Shown piece by piece: positions 45,386 to 57,996 of a stretch of DNA of 64,000 bases. The stretch spans positions 186,001 to 250,000 of the forward strand of contig QZCP01000257.1 in NCBI GenBank assembly GCA_003956705.1, in the 5' to 3' direction. Positions within the stretch are counted from its first letter, which is position 1, and each line of letters starts with the position of its first letter. The DNA comes from Brevipalpus yothersi. Taxonomy: Eukaryota; Arthropoda; Arachnida; Trombidiformes; Tenuipalpidae. The notes beneath the pieces were generated by a model. The model did not search any database, had not been told where the DNA came from, and saw only the letters and a list, made by a program, of their open reading frames with translations. The position numbers and the translations under genes are program-made.

Positions 45386-48300
45386 TCAACCACGAGGTCT
45401 GATTATTCCTTTACCCGATCGATCAATTGCCACTTCGACAGATTTTTGAGCTCTCTCTTCCGGTCGCATAGGCTTCTCTATCCGGTACATGTATTCGTTG
45501 GCAGGCTTATGTTCGGATTGTGTACCAAATATGTGTGAATTATTGCCAAAATTAAAAATTTCCGGACTAATCACACGATGAACTGTTTTCTTGAATTGTA
45601 GCTCGAATTGTTTTCTTATCTGCTCTCGAATTTGATTCTCAAGATCTTTGGTCGATGGAACTGGTGTCGAAGATGGTGCAGATGATAATGAAGGTGGTGG
45701 AGGAGAAGGAGGAGGAGGAGAAGATGATGGAGGAAGTGGAGGCTCTATGGTTGTAATTTCAGGAAGCTTTTCGAAATATTTCGCTCGTTCATGTTCAGGA
45801 TGATATTCTATTTCTGGCTTACTATCATTCTCCTCGTCCATTCGTCTCTCATGACTATCCAGCAGAGGATCAGGATCCATCTCATGAGGCTGGCGATGAT
45901 GAACTCGAACTTTTGCATCTCTACCTGTATCATCACTACTTGGAGGCATGGTTGGCGAAGATGATGATGGTGACAACGATTCTTGACTTGAAGGTCCAGA
46001 ATCTTCATATGAATTCGGTCGAGGAGAAGGTATCGATTGAAAATTCTCTCCTGAATCGTGATAGCTGAGCGCCTCACGACTTGAATCATAAGTGTTCGCA
46101 TTGGCATCATGATTAGCTGGATATCTGTCATACATTGAATCATATTTATCTTTTGGAGGTGAATTATGATTGTTTCCATTCTGCTGATAGTTTGCCAAAC
46201 TTTCCATCTTCTTCTCTTCTGGCATATATTCGATTCCCTCCACTTGAGGAAACACTTGACCTTCATGATGCCTTGGAACTATTTGAGCATGGTTCGGGGC
46301 TGGAGGCATATCAAACATGGGATCTCTTGGAGGAGGGGGAGGAGGGGGAGGAGGTCCACTTCCAGGTTGAGGAGGTCCTATCGGAGGTCCCATTGGAGGT
46401 GGTCGAGCTCCTGATGATGGTGGTGGTGGATCCATTGATGGACCTGGTGGTCGGGGAGCCATTCGAGGATCCATCGGAGCTCGATAGACTATTCGTTCTC
46501 GGTTTTCCCTCTCATATTCTCTTAAAGATAGCTCGCGAGAAGTCGGAGGAGGTGGGGGTGGGGGTGGTGGAGGATGCTGACTATGGGGCGGCTGTGGCTG
46601 TGGTTGTGGTTGTGGTTGTGGTTGTGGAGGATAGTAAGAAGTTGGTGTGTATGAGTGAGGTTGATTGTTGTAAGTTTGGTGGAAGCTTGCAGGATCATTC
46701 AAAATTCGAACGAATGCTTGATCAGAATAACGGTGATGTGTTGAACCATCGTCATCTATTCGATGATTTGAAGTTTGATGGGGTCTATGTAGGGGATGTT
46801 GTTGATATTGAGGAGTTGATTGATGCCCATAATGATAATTGAAGCCATTTGAGGTTGATGTAGGTGAAGATGACAATGTCTCATATCCTGGCGGTGGTCT
46901 ATGGACATCATAATCAGTTGAAACTTCGCCGTTACGTTCCTCGAATCGTGGACGTCTTGAATATTCAATTGGAACTCGGGATCTGAACGTTGGTGCTAAT
47001 GGCCTGTGAGTGTGAGGTCTGTGGGTTTGTTCAAATGAATCGAATTCTGGCATAGATTTAGCTTGTCTTATCGTGTGTGCCGTGGTATGTTGAGGACGAT
47101 CACGGGGCCGAATTGTGTTCGGTGATGCATAATTAACCCCATTGTATGGCTCATGAGGTAGAATAGGCTCTTTCCAAAAGTCTCTCTTGTACCAAGAGTT
47201 TCGGCGATAATCATCGGGAGCTGTTTGATGTTGATAATCATAATCAGTTACTTGATCACTAATCTGAACATCTGACCCTGGGTCATTGTATATTTGATCA
47301 GGCTTGCCTTTGACTTTGGGTGGAGGAGTTGACGGTGCTGGAGCTGGTGCTGGATCTGAAGGTGGATCATCTTTACCATTGTTCACATGTCGACGGACAC
47401 CATACTTGGTGGATTGTGTCTGATTGTGGCGTGGTGAAGCATTCGAATTGTTGATGTTGACCAAAACTTTACAATTTGGACAATCACTCCTTTTGAGTTG
47501 GTGGAAATAGAAAGTGAGAGAAAGAAAATCAATTAATGACCACGAATTTTTTTATTTCCTGATTTTTCAATCAGCGGAGCGGAAGTTCTACACACACATA
47601 CAGAATCAATCTACTGTTTTTGAACTTTTTCCATGTCACTGTTTAGGCTATCAAAACTCATCACAACTTTTTTGGGCTTTGTTTTTTAGAGTAGCTTAAA
47701 ATGATTGGATATCAGAGTTAATCCAAATCAAAGTGTTAGTTCGTTTATGCTATCACTTGTAAAAACTAGAAATGTCCAGCAATTCAGGATAAAAATTTGA
47801 ATACTTACGGAGCTGGAGTTGTTGTGGTTGTAGTCGTATGTTTCATCATATGTTTCATCATGTCCATCATCATATCTGAATACTTTTTACTCGTATCAGG
47901 CTGCTTTGAATCCATACCACCCCATGGATCATCATCCGGTGGTGGTCCCCAGCCACCTCCACCACCTCCACCACCTCCTCCACCAGGCTTCATCGGATTA
48001 CCCATAGGATTCCATGGATTACTTGGCATCATCGGCGGTGAACCCCATCCATGATCCGGTTTATCTCCTTTCATTTGATTCATCATCATCATCATCATCA
48101 TCATGAGCATCATATTGGAATCATGATGTTTCACTGGTGCCGGAGTTGTTGGTGTTCGCATTCTGGAATGGAAGAAAAGATCATAATTTCGACCGGATAG
48201 ATCACAATGTAATTATGATGAGGATGAAAATTTTCTCCAAAAAAATAATTTACTTACGGAATTGGAACAGGTAGAACCATCATGTAGCTACGATTTTTTC

Positions 48301-48457
48301 GTAGAGCTAAAAGTAACGGTACTATTCCAGCCAGTAAGCCTGGTGTTAGTCCAACACGACTCTGTGGAGGTAGTCGAAAATGTCCTGCACAAGTGGAACA
48401 CATAAGAATGTAGATGATATTGAATAGAATCAATTTTAACATGATATTTATGTTCAT
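45386..48457 (-). CDS. Large secreted proline-rich low-complexity protein
   Basis: Exons 48457-48258, 48162-47809 and 47489-45386, all phase 2 at both junctions, give 885 residues. Exon 1 encodes a signal peptide and a second hydrophobic segment (TPGLLAGIVPLLLALRK) that could be a membrane anchor. Exon 2 contains a run of Met residues, a Gly run, a Pro/Asp segment and a Thr run. Exon 3 begins with SDCPNCKV, then long Pro, Gln-Pro, His, Tyr and Ser-rich stretches including PPPPPPPPPP-type tracts and QPQPQP repeats. A less repetitive charged C-terminus follows (RIEKPMRPEERAQKSVEVAI). I recognise no family. Composition is like cuticular, silk-like or mucin-like extracellular proteins; that is a guess. 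The exon 3 acceptor at 47489 was chosen because it keeps phase and follows a pyrimidine tract. Confidence 0.7.
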
Positions 48458-49719
48458 TTAATCTTGATAAACTAAGATAAAAAGCGCGAAATCGATCGAT
48501 TTTCATTCGTTTTCTCATCTGAAGTTACTTAAAGAATCATTAGGGCAAACGATATGAGTTTAGGATTTAGAAAGTTGGATATTAGGGTGATAGTTTAAAA
48601 GTGTCATAATCAGATGATTCTTGGAAACTAAAAGTGGCCATCAAAATGGAATCATGGCCATCAGAGAGAATGGGAAAGTGATTTCAAAGTCTAGACAATT
48701 CGTTCTATTGTATTGATATATTCACTATCAAGAGGTCTTAGTCCCAATTCTCACCTGAATAAAGGTCTTTGTCAAAAAGATCACTTTTGCTTTAGATGGA
48801 GAGCAAGAAAATTTTCCACTTGAATCAATGAATTTGTTTGTTCGAAATTAACTCAATATCTTGTGAATGATGAGGGAAAAATCCGAAAAGATGAGGTAAG
48901 TTTTCAAAGTTTCATCAACAATAGATACAAACATGATCTGATGATCGGAATCCATCAGATTCATCATAAGTGTTGGGAAAAATTTGTTCTCAACATCTCT
49001 CACTCGCTCTCACTATCTTATTCCAGACCAATTTCTCTCACTGAATTCTGATTTCGATAAATAAAAATAGCCAAAATATAAGTGAATAGAGAAAGATAGA
49101 AAGAGAGAAAACAAACAAACAAACAAACAATTTCTATTAAATAGATGACAATACGAAAAAGGGTGCACAAAATTTGACTTTTTTCTAATACTTGGAGTGG
49201 CTCTCCATTCTGGGGAAGAACCATCAACCAGCATTGAACATCGTAATCAAAAAGGTGATCAATAAAGTGTATTGAGGCAAATGATGGCAAGAAACATGAT
49301 GAAAAGCAAGTTTCAAATTGAACGGAAGCTCTCAAAACTTTGATACTTAATTAAAAGTATTAGAGATGAAGAGTGAAAGAAAAAAAGTAAAAATTTTCTC
49401 TCTCTATCTATCTATCTATCTTAATCTTGTTTCTCACCTAATTGTGAACAGAAAACTATTCTACCTCAGCTTGGAATGCAATCAGTCACATACTATCGGT
49501 CAATTTTTGGTGGAAATTCTTTTTGAATAGGTTCATATTTTGTTTTCCATTTTGACTTTCAAGATTCATCAAATACTTGGAGCAAAATTCGATGGAACTT
49601 AAATTTCCAGCATATTAATGCACAAAATTGAGGAGATAGAATTTGTAGAAGATGATAATTTAAAGAATATTAACTAAGTTCAATATTCTTAGTCTTCAGA
49701 ATGCATTCGTTGAACTTCT
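48458..49719. other. Intergenic region upstream of the proline-rich gene
   Basis: Probable promoter of the minus-strand gene and flank of the transposon. It contains a short TCTA repeat at about 49402-49420. No gene seen. Confidence 0.4.
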
Positions 49720-49721
49720 TA

Positions 49722-49747
49722 CAGTCAAACTAAAATGAGACCATACA
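49722..49747. repeat. Left terminal inverted repeat
   Basis: 26 bp, pairs with 51127-51152 with one mismatch. Confidence 0.9.
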
Positions 49748-49882
49748 CCAGTCAAAATCAGGAAAACATGAATCAAAATGAGACCAACAGTCGAGGCCGA
49801 AAATCTGTCCTTGTTGTCTTGAGTCAAAAAGAGTAAAACGGTGGTCAATATCAATTAAACATTGGTCAAAATGAGAGCAACA

Positions 49883-50929
49883 TCAGTTTTCTATCACAGC
49901 TTCTTGAATACATCTTGGAATATATTTCATCATGTGTGTGTAGTAATTCATACACTCTTGTGGACTGATCATTTGAGATGCTAGCTCAACTCCTCTAAAA
50001 ACTTCTTCATGATCTGATGGTTTGAATTTCTTCACATAGTGTTTCAATTGATTGAAAAGGTTTTCAATAGGATTCAAAAAGGGCGAGTATGGAGGGAGAT
50101 AAACTATTTGGTGAGAAGTTGATGAGATTAAATTCTCCACTAGCTGTGCATGATGAAATGGAACATTGTCCATCAAAATGTAAGCATCTGAAATTGATGA
50201 AGATCCGAGATAAGCAATGAATTCTTTCAAATACTCGATGAATGATTCTGTACCATAAGCACGCTCTTTGCATTCGTAGAAAAACAAACTTTCACAATTC
50301 ATCGCAGCACAAATTGAATAAGTTCCACTACCACGAACAGCTTGAACAGGAACGTTTGCTCTTCCACCTTTCTTGGACCATCCATAGTTCAGTCGAGCAT
50401 GAACTTGAATCCCTGTTTCATCGATGAAAAAAACTTTTTCTCTGCTTCGATCCATCTCTAGAAACTTGAAAGCGTACTCTTTCCTTTTCTGAATCACATC
50501 CGGAGTATTTCGATGCTCAGGCACAGGTGAGATCCGCTTGAATGAGAAGTTCAGGGTATTGTGTAAGTAATTACCAATAGTTGATGCACAGACGGAGATA
50601 CTGAAGTTCGATTCGATCAGTTCAGCCAATTCTTCCAGCGTTTTCTGACAATCTACTTCCAATATGTTCTGAACGAACTCGATATGTATCGACTGTAACT
50701 TTTTTTTCCGATGACCTCTGGGCCTCGAAACACTACCATACTTATTGACACTGAAAATAATAGATCTCACGGTGTTGTAGTTCAGATCACAGCGAGCAGC
50801 TATATCTTTTTGCTTTTCACCTCTCCGATACTCTCTCATAATTAACTCTTTCATCTCTTTCGATACACTAGTTTTGTTAGCCATCTTACAACCAACTAGA
50901 TTGGACAATAAATCAATGATCTTGTGCAT
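49883..50929 (-). CDS. DD34E transposase (Tc1/mariner/IS630 superfamily)
   Basis: An intact ORF of 348 codons. The second Met (50884, MANKTSVSK) is an equally good start. An N-terminal helix-turn-helix (about residues 24-60, KQKDIAARCDLNYNTVRSII) precedes a basic hinge (RPRGHRKKK). The catalytic domain shows FFIDETG (Asp170), YILMDNVPFHHAQ (Asp254) and PPYSPFLNPIENLFNQLK (Glu289), with 34 residues between the second Asp and Glu. All three metal ligands are present and no frameshift or stop is seen, so the enzyme could be active. It is the only gene of the element. Confidence 0.95.
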   Translation of the reverse strand: MHKIIDLLSNLVGCKMANKTSVSKEMKELIMREYRRGEKQKDIAARCDLNYNTVRSIIFSVNKYGSVSRPRGHRKKKLQSIHIEFVQNILEVDCQKTLEELAELIESNFSISVCASTIGNYLHNTLNFSFKRISPVPEHRNTPDVIQKRKEYAFKFLEMDRSREKVFFIDETGIQVHARLNYGWSKKGGRANVPVQAVRGSGTYSICAAMNCESLFFYECKERAYGTESFIEYLKEFIAYLGSSSISDAYILMDNVPFHHAQLVENLISSTSHQIVYLPPYSPFLNPIENLFNQLKHYVKKFKPSDHEEVFRGVELASQMISPQECMNYYTHMMKYIPRCIQEAVIEN

Positions 50930-51126
50930 ATTTTAGTCGAATTTATACCAAATTTTTGACCCTTTTTATCGTCCTTTTTCTCGGGAGGAAAGTGTTTGTC
51001 TCTTTTTGAGTCATGTTTTCTAGAAAATGACCAGTGTTTGGTTCATTTTGACTTCACCGGTGACCTGGCCTAGGTGCTCAAGGATGTTTTCTTCATTTTG
51101 ATGAGTGTTGTTTAGATTTTGATTCA

Positions 51127-51152
51127 TGTATGGCCTCATTTTAGTTTGACTG
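51127..51152. repeat. Right terminal inverted repeat
   Basis: 26 bp, the reverse complement of the left end with one mismatch. Confidence 0.9.
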
Positions 51153-51154
51153 TA

Positions 51155-53141
51155 TCTCGAGCTTGAGGAGAGTTCAATGCATTGGTTGGGAATTCAAATC
51201 GTATTGTGTGTATGGAGAATTTTCAGAGAATTTCAAATGTTTCACTTTTCAAATGCAGAAGTGTTATGACTAAATCATCGATGTATGATATTTGAGCTCA
51301 TGGACATCATTATCTTTATTCAGAGCGCAATGATGCTCAAATTTTGATAGGTCAGAGCTAAGTTAACGGGATCCCAGTTAGTAAGATGATTGTTCGAGGG
51401 TCATAATGTCACATATTACAGTTGTCTTACTGGTCATAAAGTGGACTAAACATTTGAAATCAAACAGATGAACGTTTTCGAAAGCAAAATTATAGTGTAC
51501 TCAGCAATTTTATTGATATTAGCCTTCAGTTGAAGAAAGAATTACAGCTTCAGTCTAGACTCAAAAATTGAGGATGAAATTATATGCTTAACAAAAGTGG
51601 TTGTCAATATGAGATGTAGCATTTGATCTTAATCGGTCTTCTACATTTACTATGAGCGATGAAATTTTGCAAGTAAAATATCGAACCAATACTAGCAAAA
51701 CAGACGAATCAAATAATTTTTTATGTGGCAAATTTTTGGAGAATAAGCTTAAGCTTTCAGTATTCATCTTATTCTCAATTCAAATGATGTAATACTTTTG
51801 ATTGTTTCTCTAAACCTCTTTGAATAAAAAAAATTACTGAAATTGGGCAAATAATTCAGTTCATGCATTCTTGGTTTAGTGTACAAAGTTTCCAGACTTT
51901 CTCCATCTTTAGTGGAAGAGAGTGAAAATATTAATGAATTCGGTGTTCCATGAGATCCTTTCTAAATTGAATAAATAATCGTTCTGATCGACGATTCTTA
52001 TAATCAATCAATTTCATAAGGAAGGCAATTCTTGAAAATCAAGTGACTATCCCAACATTCCACAGATTTGTAACTTAGTTAAAATTTTATCTGCTCCATA
52101 GTCGATTACATTCGTCTTTGTAAATTTTTTGATGGACAGAAAAATTACACACGTATTACTCATCTGAATAATTTTCAATATCAACTAAACGTTTTCCACT
52201 TCATCATTATCATACAAATTGCTTAGGAAAGTATGAAAGTAAGAAAAAGGATTGCATGTCGATCTTGTATATGACGTATTTACATGTCCTTCACGAATGG
52301 TTTCCTGTTTTTCTTTCTTAGTGCTGTCGATCATCTTCTATTCGGAAATGTACAGCCCCAGTGATTGAGGTCCAATTAATCTTACAGAATTACCTGTCAA
52401 CAATCAAATTTTTCTCTCCAAAAATGATGATGATTCCAGTCATCATCAACATGATGAGCTATTTTCCCTTCGCTGATTGTGACACCAATAAGAAGGGAAA
52501 AACTGAGTAAACCAAGTTTTCAAGAATGTTATCATAAAAGTTTCAAGATGACGCAAACATTATCATAGCGAGTAATGAGCAAAACGATTTTGTGACTTCA
52601 GGTCGTCAACATAATCATTTGTCGATATACTTACACTGATTTCGTTGAGGATCACAGAGGTTCTCATTTGACGTTGATAATCTATAATCTGGCAGTGTAT
52701 TTGTGCTTTTTTTAGAATTTTTTCAAGTTCAAATATGATACCAATATATTTGTCACCAATATCAAAATAAGTTAAAAGCTTCCATCCCAATTGAATCATC
52801 ATCAGTAACATTAAGTATCCACTGATTTTGTTAAGCTTGTACAAGTGTTTTTCAAAAGAAATCTGATCAATGCTGATCGAAGATTAATTTGAGTTGCGAT
52901 TTCTTAAAAAATTGCTGACTGGATAAGACATCGATGAGTGACTTACAAGGCTCAACAACAAAGTTTTTATCAATCCAATCATCTATCCATCCATGATCTG
53001 AGAAGTGAGAATAAAAATAGGAAAGGTAAAAATGATTTCGAGTACCGCATGCAATCAATGAGTTTGATAATAAATTTCTAGGAATTTCATCATGAAGATA
53101 GAATGTAAAAAAACATGATGCAGTCATCAGGAACGTTCAGA

Positions 53142-53192
<51 letters not shown>

Positions 53193-54585
53193 TCTCAAGC
53201 AATTCACGTCCATCATCATGAATTCATATGTACAAATGAATGCTAAACTGAAAATCGAGTCCAAACGTGATTTGGTCACTTTTGATTGATGACAAGGTAG
53301 AAGTCGAATTTAATCTTCTAGATTATTCATGATATTCTGGGAAGAGAGGGAAATGGATTCATTGAGCAATTCACTCTATCTGCTGTGCAATGAAAATAGT
53401 TAAATTAACATTTTCATCTACTAATTGATCATCTATCGATGCACATCAGTGTATCTGTGTGACTGTATAGGTATACCTTTATTCAGTCTGGTGAAATGAG
53501 GAAAAAAGCTGTTTGCAATAAAAAAACGAGTCTAGTCATTTTCTAGGCTGAAATCACGACCATCATGATAATGATGATGATATACACGTTCGTCTTCCAT
53601 CTTTTCTCTCTATCTCTCAATTCATGATCATTTCTAAAGAGAGAGAAGAAGCTCCAGATAGAATATAGAAAGTAGATGGAAATATACATATACATATATA
53701 TATGTTCATCTATACTATTACTAGCATTAAAGAATGAAAGATGAATACTCTTGGTGATGATCATGTCCAAGGCTTGTCTGCCAACCTGCTCAACGGCCTG
53801 AGAGCGCAAAAAAAGATCTTTCTCTCTCTCTCTCTCTCTCTCGGCGATGAAGTTTACGTTTCATCATGAAAGAAATGTAAAGGCAACTGGAAAGGAAGGC
53901 CAACAAGTTGATTTAACTTCAAAATCAACTCAACTTACCATCAGATCGATCGGCATCAAGAGCCGGGAAGAGAGAGAGAGAAAGAGGGAGGGAAAAATGA
54001 AAGTGAATCTGATGGGAGAGAGGAGAGAGAGACTCTTTGCTAACGATATCGATTGACTAAAAAGAAGAAGTAGAAAAATCTGAATCTGAAATACATGTAG
54101 GATGAGATAGATGTTCATGTTCTTTCCAACATCTTGCCATCGTTTCCCCCCTCTCACCTTCTACCATAGTAGTACATAGATTCTATCGAGTGTGGTTCAT
54201 CATTCCACTTTCATTGGGAACTCATCCAGTGAAGATCATTATCCCTCCCCAGTTACATCTCTCTTCTCTCTCTCTCTCTTCTCTCTCTCCTCTCTCTTGT
54301 CTCTGTCTCTTTTTCTCTCTTTTTACCTCAAGACTGACAACTTGCCCGATCGATACTTGGGCTTGTTTTGCTCATCTCACAGAGACAATTCAATTTTGAT
54401 CATTTTGCTTCACGATTTTCTCTCTCAACCATTCGAGTTCTAACACACAAAATTGACATTTTTTTTCGAAAGTTTTTCCAATTCGCATTTCGATTTGTGT
54501 GAATTTTTGCCTTCATATTCGACAAGTTTGTGGTTAATTCGAAAAATCTTATCCACACATCTTACACCACACACACATTTTCATT
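51155..54585. other. Long intergenic region upstream of the serpin
   Basis: 3.4 kb. It contains (GA)n at 53145-53189, (CT)n at 53820-53842, and CT-rich DNA at 54259-54320. Two adjacent minus-strand ORFs (53127-52867 and 52844-52563) have no recognisable domain. The last 100 bp should hold the serpin 5' UTR. I see no other gene. Confidence 0.4.
53145..53189. repeat. (GA)22 microsatellite
   Basis: An uninterrupted AG run. Confidence 0.95.
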
Positions 54586-57500
54586 ATGGCAATGACTAAA
54601 TTGCTATTGTTTTGCCTCGCATCCTTTAGCATCTCATTTGCTGATCCAATTCCAGCAACATCATCATCGCCTGTAAGCTCAGTCACCACTCTTGTCAATG
54701 ACACTACTAGTGCCAAGCCACAAACGACCCTAGCTTCATCCCCGATTCCAGTCACTTCACCATCAACCTCAACTTCCACCACCACCACCACCACCACAAC
54801 AACAACAATCACACCAACAACATTGGCAGCCAATCCAACAGTTAATAAAGCCAATTCATCGAGTATTAGTCCTGTGGCTGGTAATATTAGTTCGACAACA
54901 ACAACTGTTAAGCCATTAGCCGCTGCTGTTGTCAGTAGTTTGAATTCAACGGCTGCATCACTGGTCCTAGATTCAGCTGTCACCACCACCACCACCACCA
55001 CAACAACTACAATTCCACCATCATCATCATCTCCTCCAGCATCACCATCACCAACCACCACTACTACGACATCGGTTCAGACAACGTCTCAGTCGACAAC
55101 GGCCAATTCTGAATCCAATACCAAAGAATCTGATTCTGTTGCTCTTCAAGGTGGTCTAATTGAATCGAGAATTCCAACCGAAATGGAACCACCACTAGTA
55201 CCACGAAAACCGACCCATTCCCTACAAAAGCCAATGGATGGCTTTGGTCTCGATTTTTTGCGAAAACAATCATCTGCCAATGGAAATGATAATCTACTTG
55301 TATCACCATTGGGCATTATGCTCACATATACAATGCTATTGGAAGGTGCTCGAAATTCGACTGCCGATCAGATAATGACCGTACTTCGACTTAAACCTTC
55401 ACTCAATAATACGGAAAACATTCGAAATGAATTCAGTAAGGTATGAGTTAAAATGTTTACATTGATTGATTGTTTTCATTTTCACCAGCCAACGCCTCGA
55501 TTCTTCTTCCTCTCTTTTCTCTCTCTTTCATTGTTTTCATTCATGATTGGCTGTATATTAATGATTTAAGGGATGTATTCATAGAGGAATGTTGACATAT
55601 TCGAACGTGATCAGCTTTCCAGTCTGGATTCTTGCTCTCTTCCTCTCAATGACATTCGCATACCATCCAGGCATGAAATCTCGTTGATTATGTCAATATG
55701 AATATCCAGGTCAATATTATTTTTCATTTCATCCAGGGTTCTTCATGGAGACAAAAAAAGTGTAGATTATTTATCATATCTTTTTGAAGAGGAAATCCCG
55801 GCTAAAATGATAAGGAATACATCTTGAAAAATAGGAAAGAGAGAAAAAAGAAAGAAAGAAAGAGAGAGAAAGAAAGAAAGAGAGAGAGTTCTTAACCACT
55901 TCTAACTATCATTACTCTGTTGAGTGGTGAGTTTTATTCGTTAACTTTCACCGGTTAGTTACTAATATGGCATCAGTTTATCATGAGATGTAATTACTAC
56001 TATTGACATTCATCATTGACTCACTGTTTCCTCTATTCTTTCCATCATTTCCTTCTTGATAATTTAAGAGTTCAAGATAATTTGTTGCTAAATCATTTCT
56101 CAATCGTAAGGCAATCAGATAATGTATAGAAAAATCCAGGTCTCGATAATGTAAATTACTGAGTCAAATATTACACTCCTACCATAGTTTGATTATTAGC
56201 ACAAAATTCAGAATCTATTTCAAGAGAATTTTCATCACTTGGCGACCCAAACAGATACAATTTATCACAAAAATTGATCAGCATGGTTCCACACTAGACC
56301 GGAATCAAGACAATTTTCTATTCTCTCTTGTGTGTACACTATTGTGGCCCACATTCAAATTGACTTATTGAGTTTGTGTTCCAATTTTATTCCGGAAAAG
56401 GGGTGTCTTCCAAAGAGATGAGCTTTTCTTTCATTTATTCAATTATTTTCGAAGGAATATTGATTCGGTTGTCCTTCTCTCTCTCTCACACACATCAACC
56501 TATATACTACCGCCAAAGTTCGAAAGGAAATCTCTAAATTGCTGTCATTGACTGTCTGTATTTTTTATTCATTCTTATTGTTCTTCTCTTCTCTCCGAAT
56601 AAATATCGGTTGTCCTCGATAAGCGATAAATTAAATTATTCATTGAATTTATTTGAGGCAATTTTCTCTCCTTACAGCTCGTCCAGCAATATGAACAGCA
56701 AGATCAAAATTTTACTCTTAAAATGGCCAATAAAGCGGTAGTCAACAAACAATATCCAGTTAAATCAGATTACAAGCAAACTTTGGAGAAAAATTATCTT
56801 GCCACAATTGATTCAGAAGATTTTGGTCAAGGAGCTGCATTATTGGCCAAATTGAACTCATGGGTTGCTCAGATGACCAACAATTTGATTCCCTCCCTGT
56901 TCAAAGATCCTCCTGAGCCCAAAACAGTGCTCATATTGATCAATGCCCTCTACTTCAAAGGACTATGGACAACACCATTCTCTAAGGCTGACACTGTTGA
57001 CGATACTTTCAACAATATCGATGGTTCCAAAAGTAATGTTAAGATGATGAATTTACGAAACAAAAAGTTCTTCTATTCCCATCTGAGTGACGAAAACTTA
57101 AAGGTAAATTTCATGAATGAACCAAAATGATTGTTATCTATGAATTGAAATACACCTGTTAATAAGCTGCTAATTTTAGATACATAATTTCTCTCTGCTA
57201 TTACTAGCACAAGATATATTCAAATGATGCTGATATTTTTTCTGCCAAACTCATCCATGTGAATCGTTGTGTCAATGCTGTGCTCAGCATTGTCTTATGA
57301 TTGTCAAAGCTATTCATATTCGGGAAATTATTTTCCAAAACTTCTTTCGGATTTATTCGATACATTCTCTCTATTAGCTGCTTTCTATTTCCTGTCCTTG
57401 TTCAGTATTTTTGAAGCAGCCTTGTAAGATACATATTCGTTTGTTCCCTTTGTTTATGATAATCTTGTTCTCTCCCATGAATAGATCATCGAGTTACCCT

Positions 57501-57941
57501 ACCATGGAAGCGTCAGCATGTACATAATGATGCCAACGATGGTTGATGGCCTCACTAGACTTATTCCAAATCTAACTGAGGAAAAGATTGACGAATATCT
57601 TGACTCTCTTGGACAGCATACACTCTCCAAGGTGATGATTCCTAAATTCCGATTGGAAGATAAACACGAACTTCACACCATTCTCCCTGCAATGGGACTC
57701 GATAACCCATTCGGTGATTCAGCTAATTTCACTGGTATCTCTGATTTACCTCTCAAAGTGTAAGTATATTAATTAACTACAGGATGCATTGTTAATGGAT
57801 AAAATACACCTAGATCATAGACTATACTTACTGATTCTAGGTGTGAGAAACATTTTCCCGGAAGAGAAACAGAGAGCAGTTTATTGATTCTTTTGTGTGA
57901 AAGTTTACTCACTCGATTATTACTCTGTTTCATCTTTTAGA

Positions 57942-57996
<55 letters not shown>

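Larger units (their letters stand above)
49722..51152 (-). mobile_element. Complete Tc1/mariner-superfamily DNA transposon
   Basis: 1431 bp. The terminal inverted repeats begin CAGTCAAACTAAAATGAG at both ends and match for about 26 bp with one mismatch (A/G at position 19). The element is flanked by TA on each side (49720-49721 and 51153-51154), the target duplication of this superfamily. It encodes one intact transposase. Variants of a TCAAAATGA motif recur several times in both sub-terminal regions and look like transposase-binding sites. Confidence 0.92.

Noticed and set aside
46135..46842. 235-codon plus-strand acidic/Val-rich ORF
   Set aside because: Antisense of the proline-rich exon 45386-47489; no signal peptide or domain.
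54549..55061. 170-codon minus-strand Val-rich ORF
   Set aside because: Antisense of the Thr-rich serpin stalk (ACC/ACA read as GGT/TGT and shifted to GTG/GTT).
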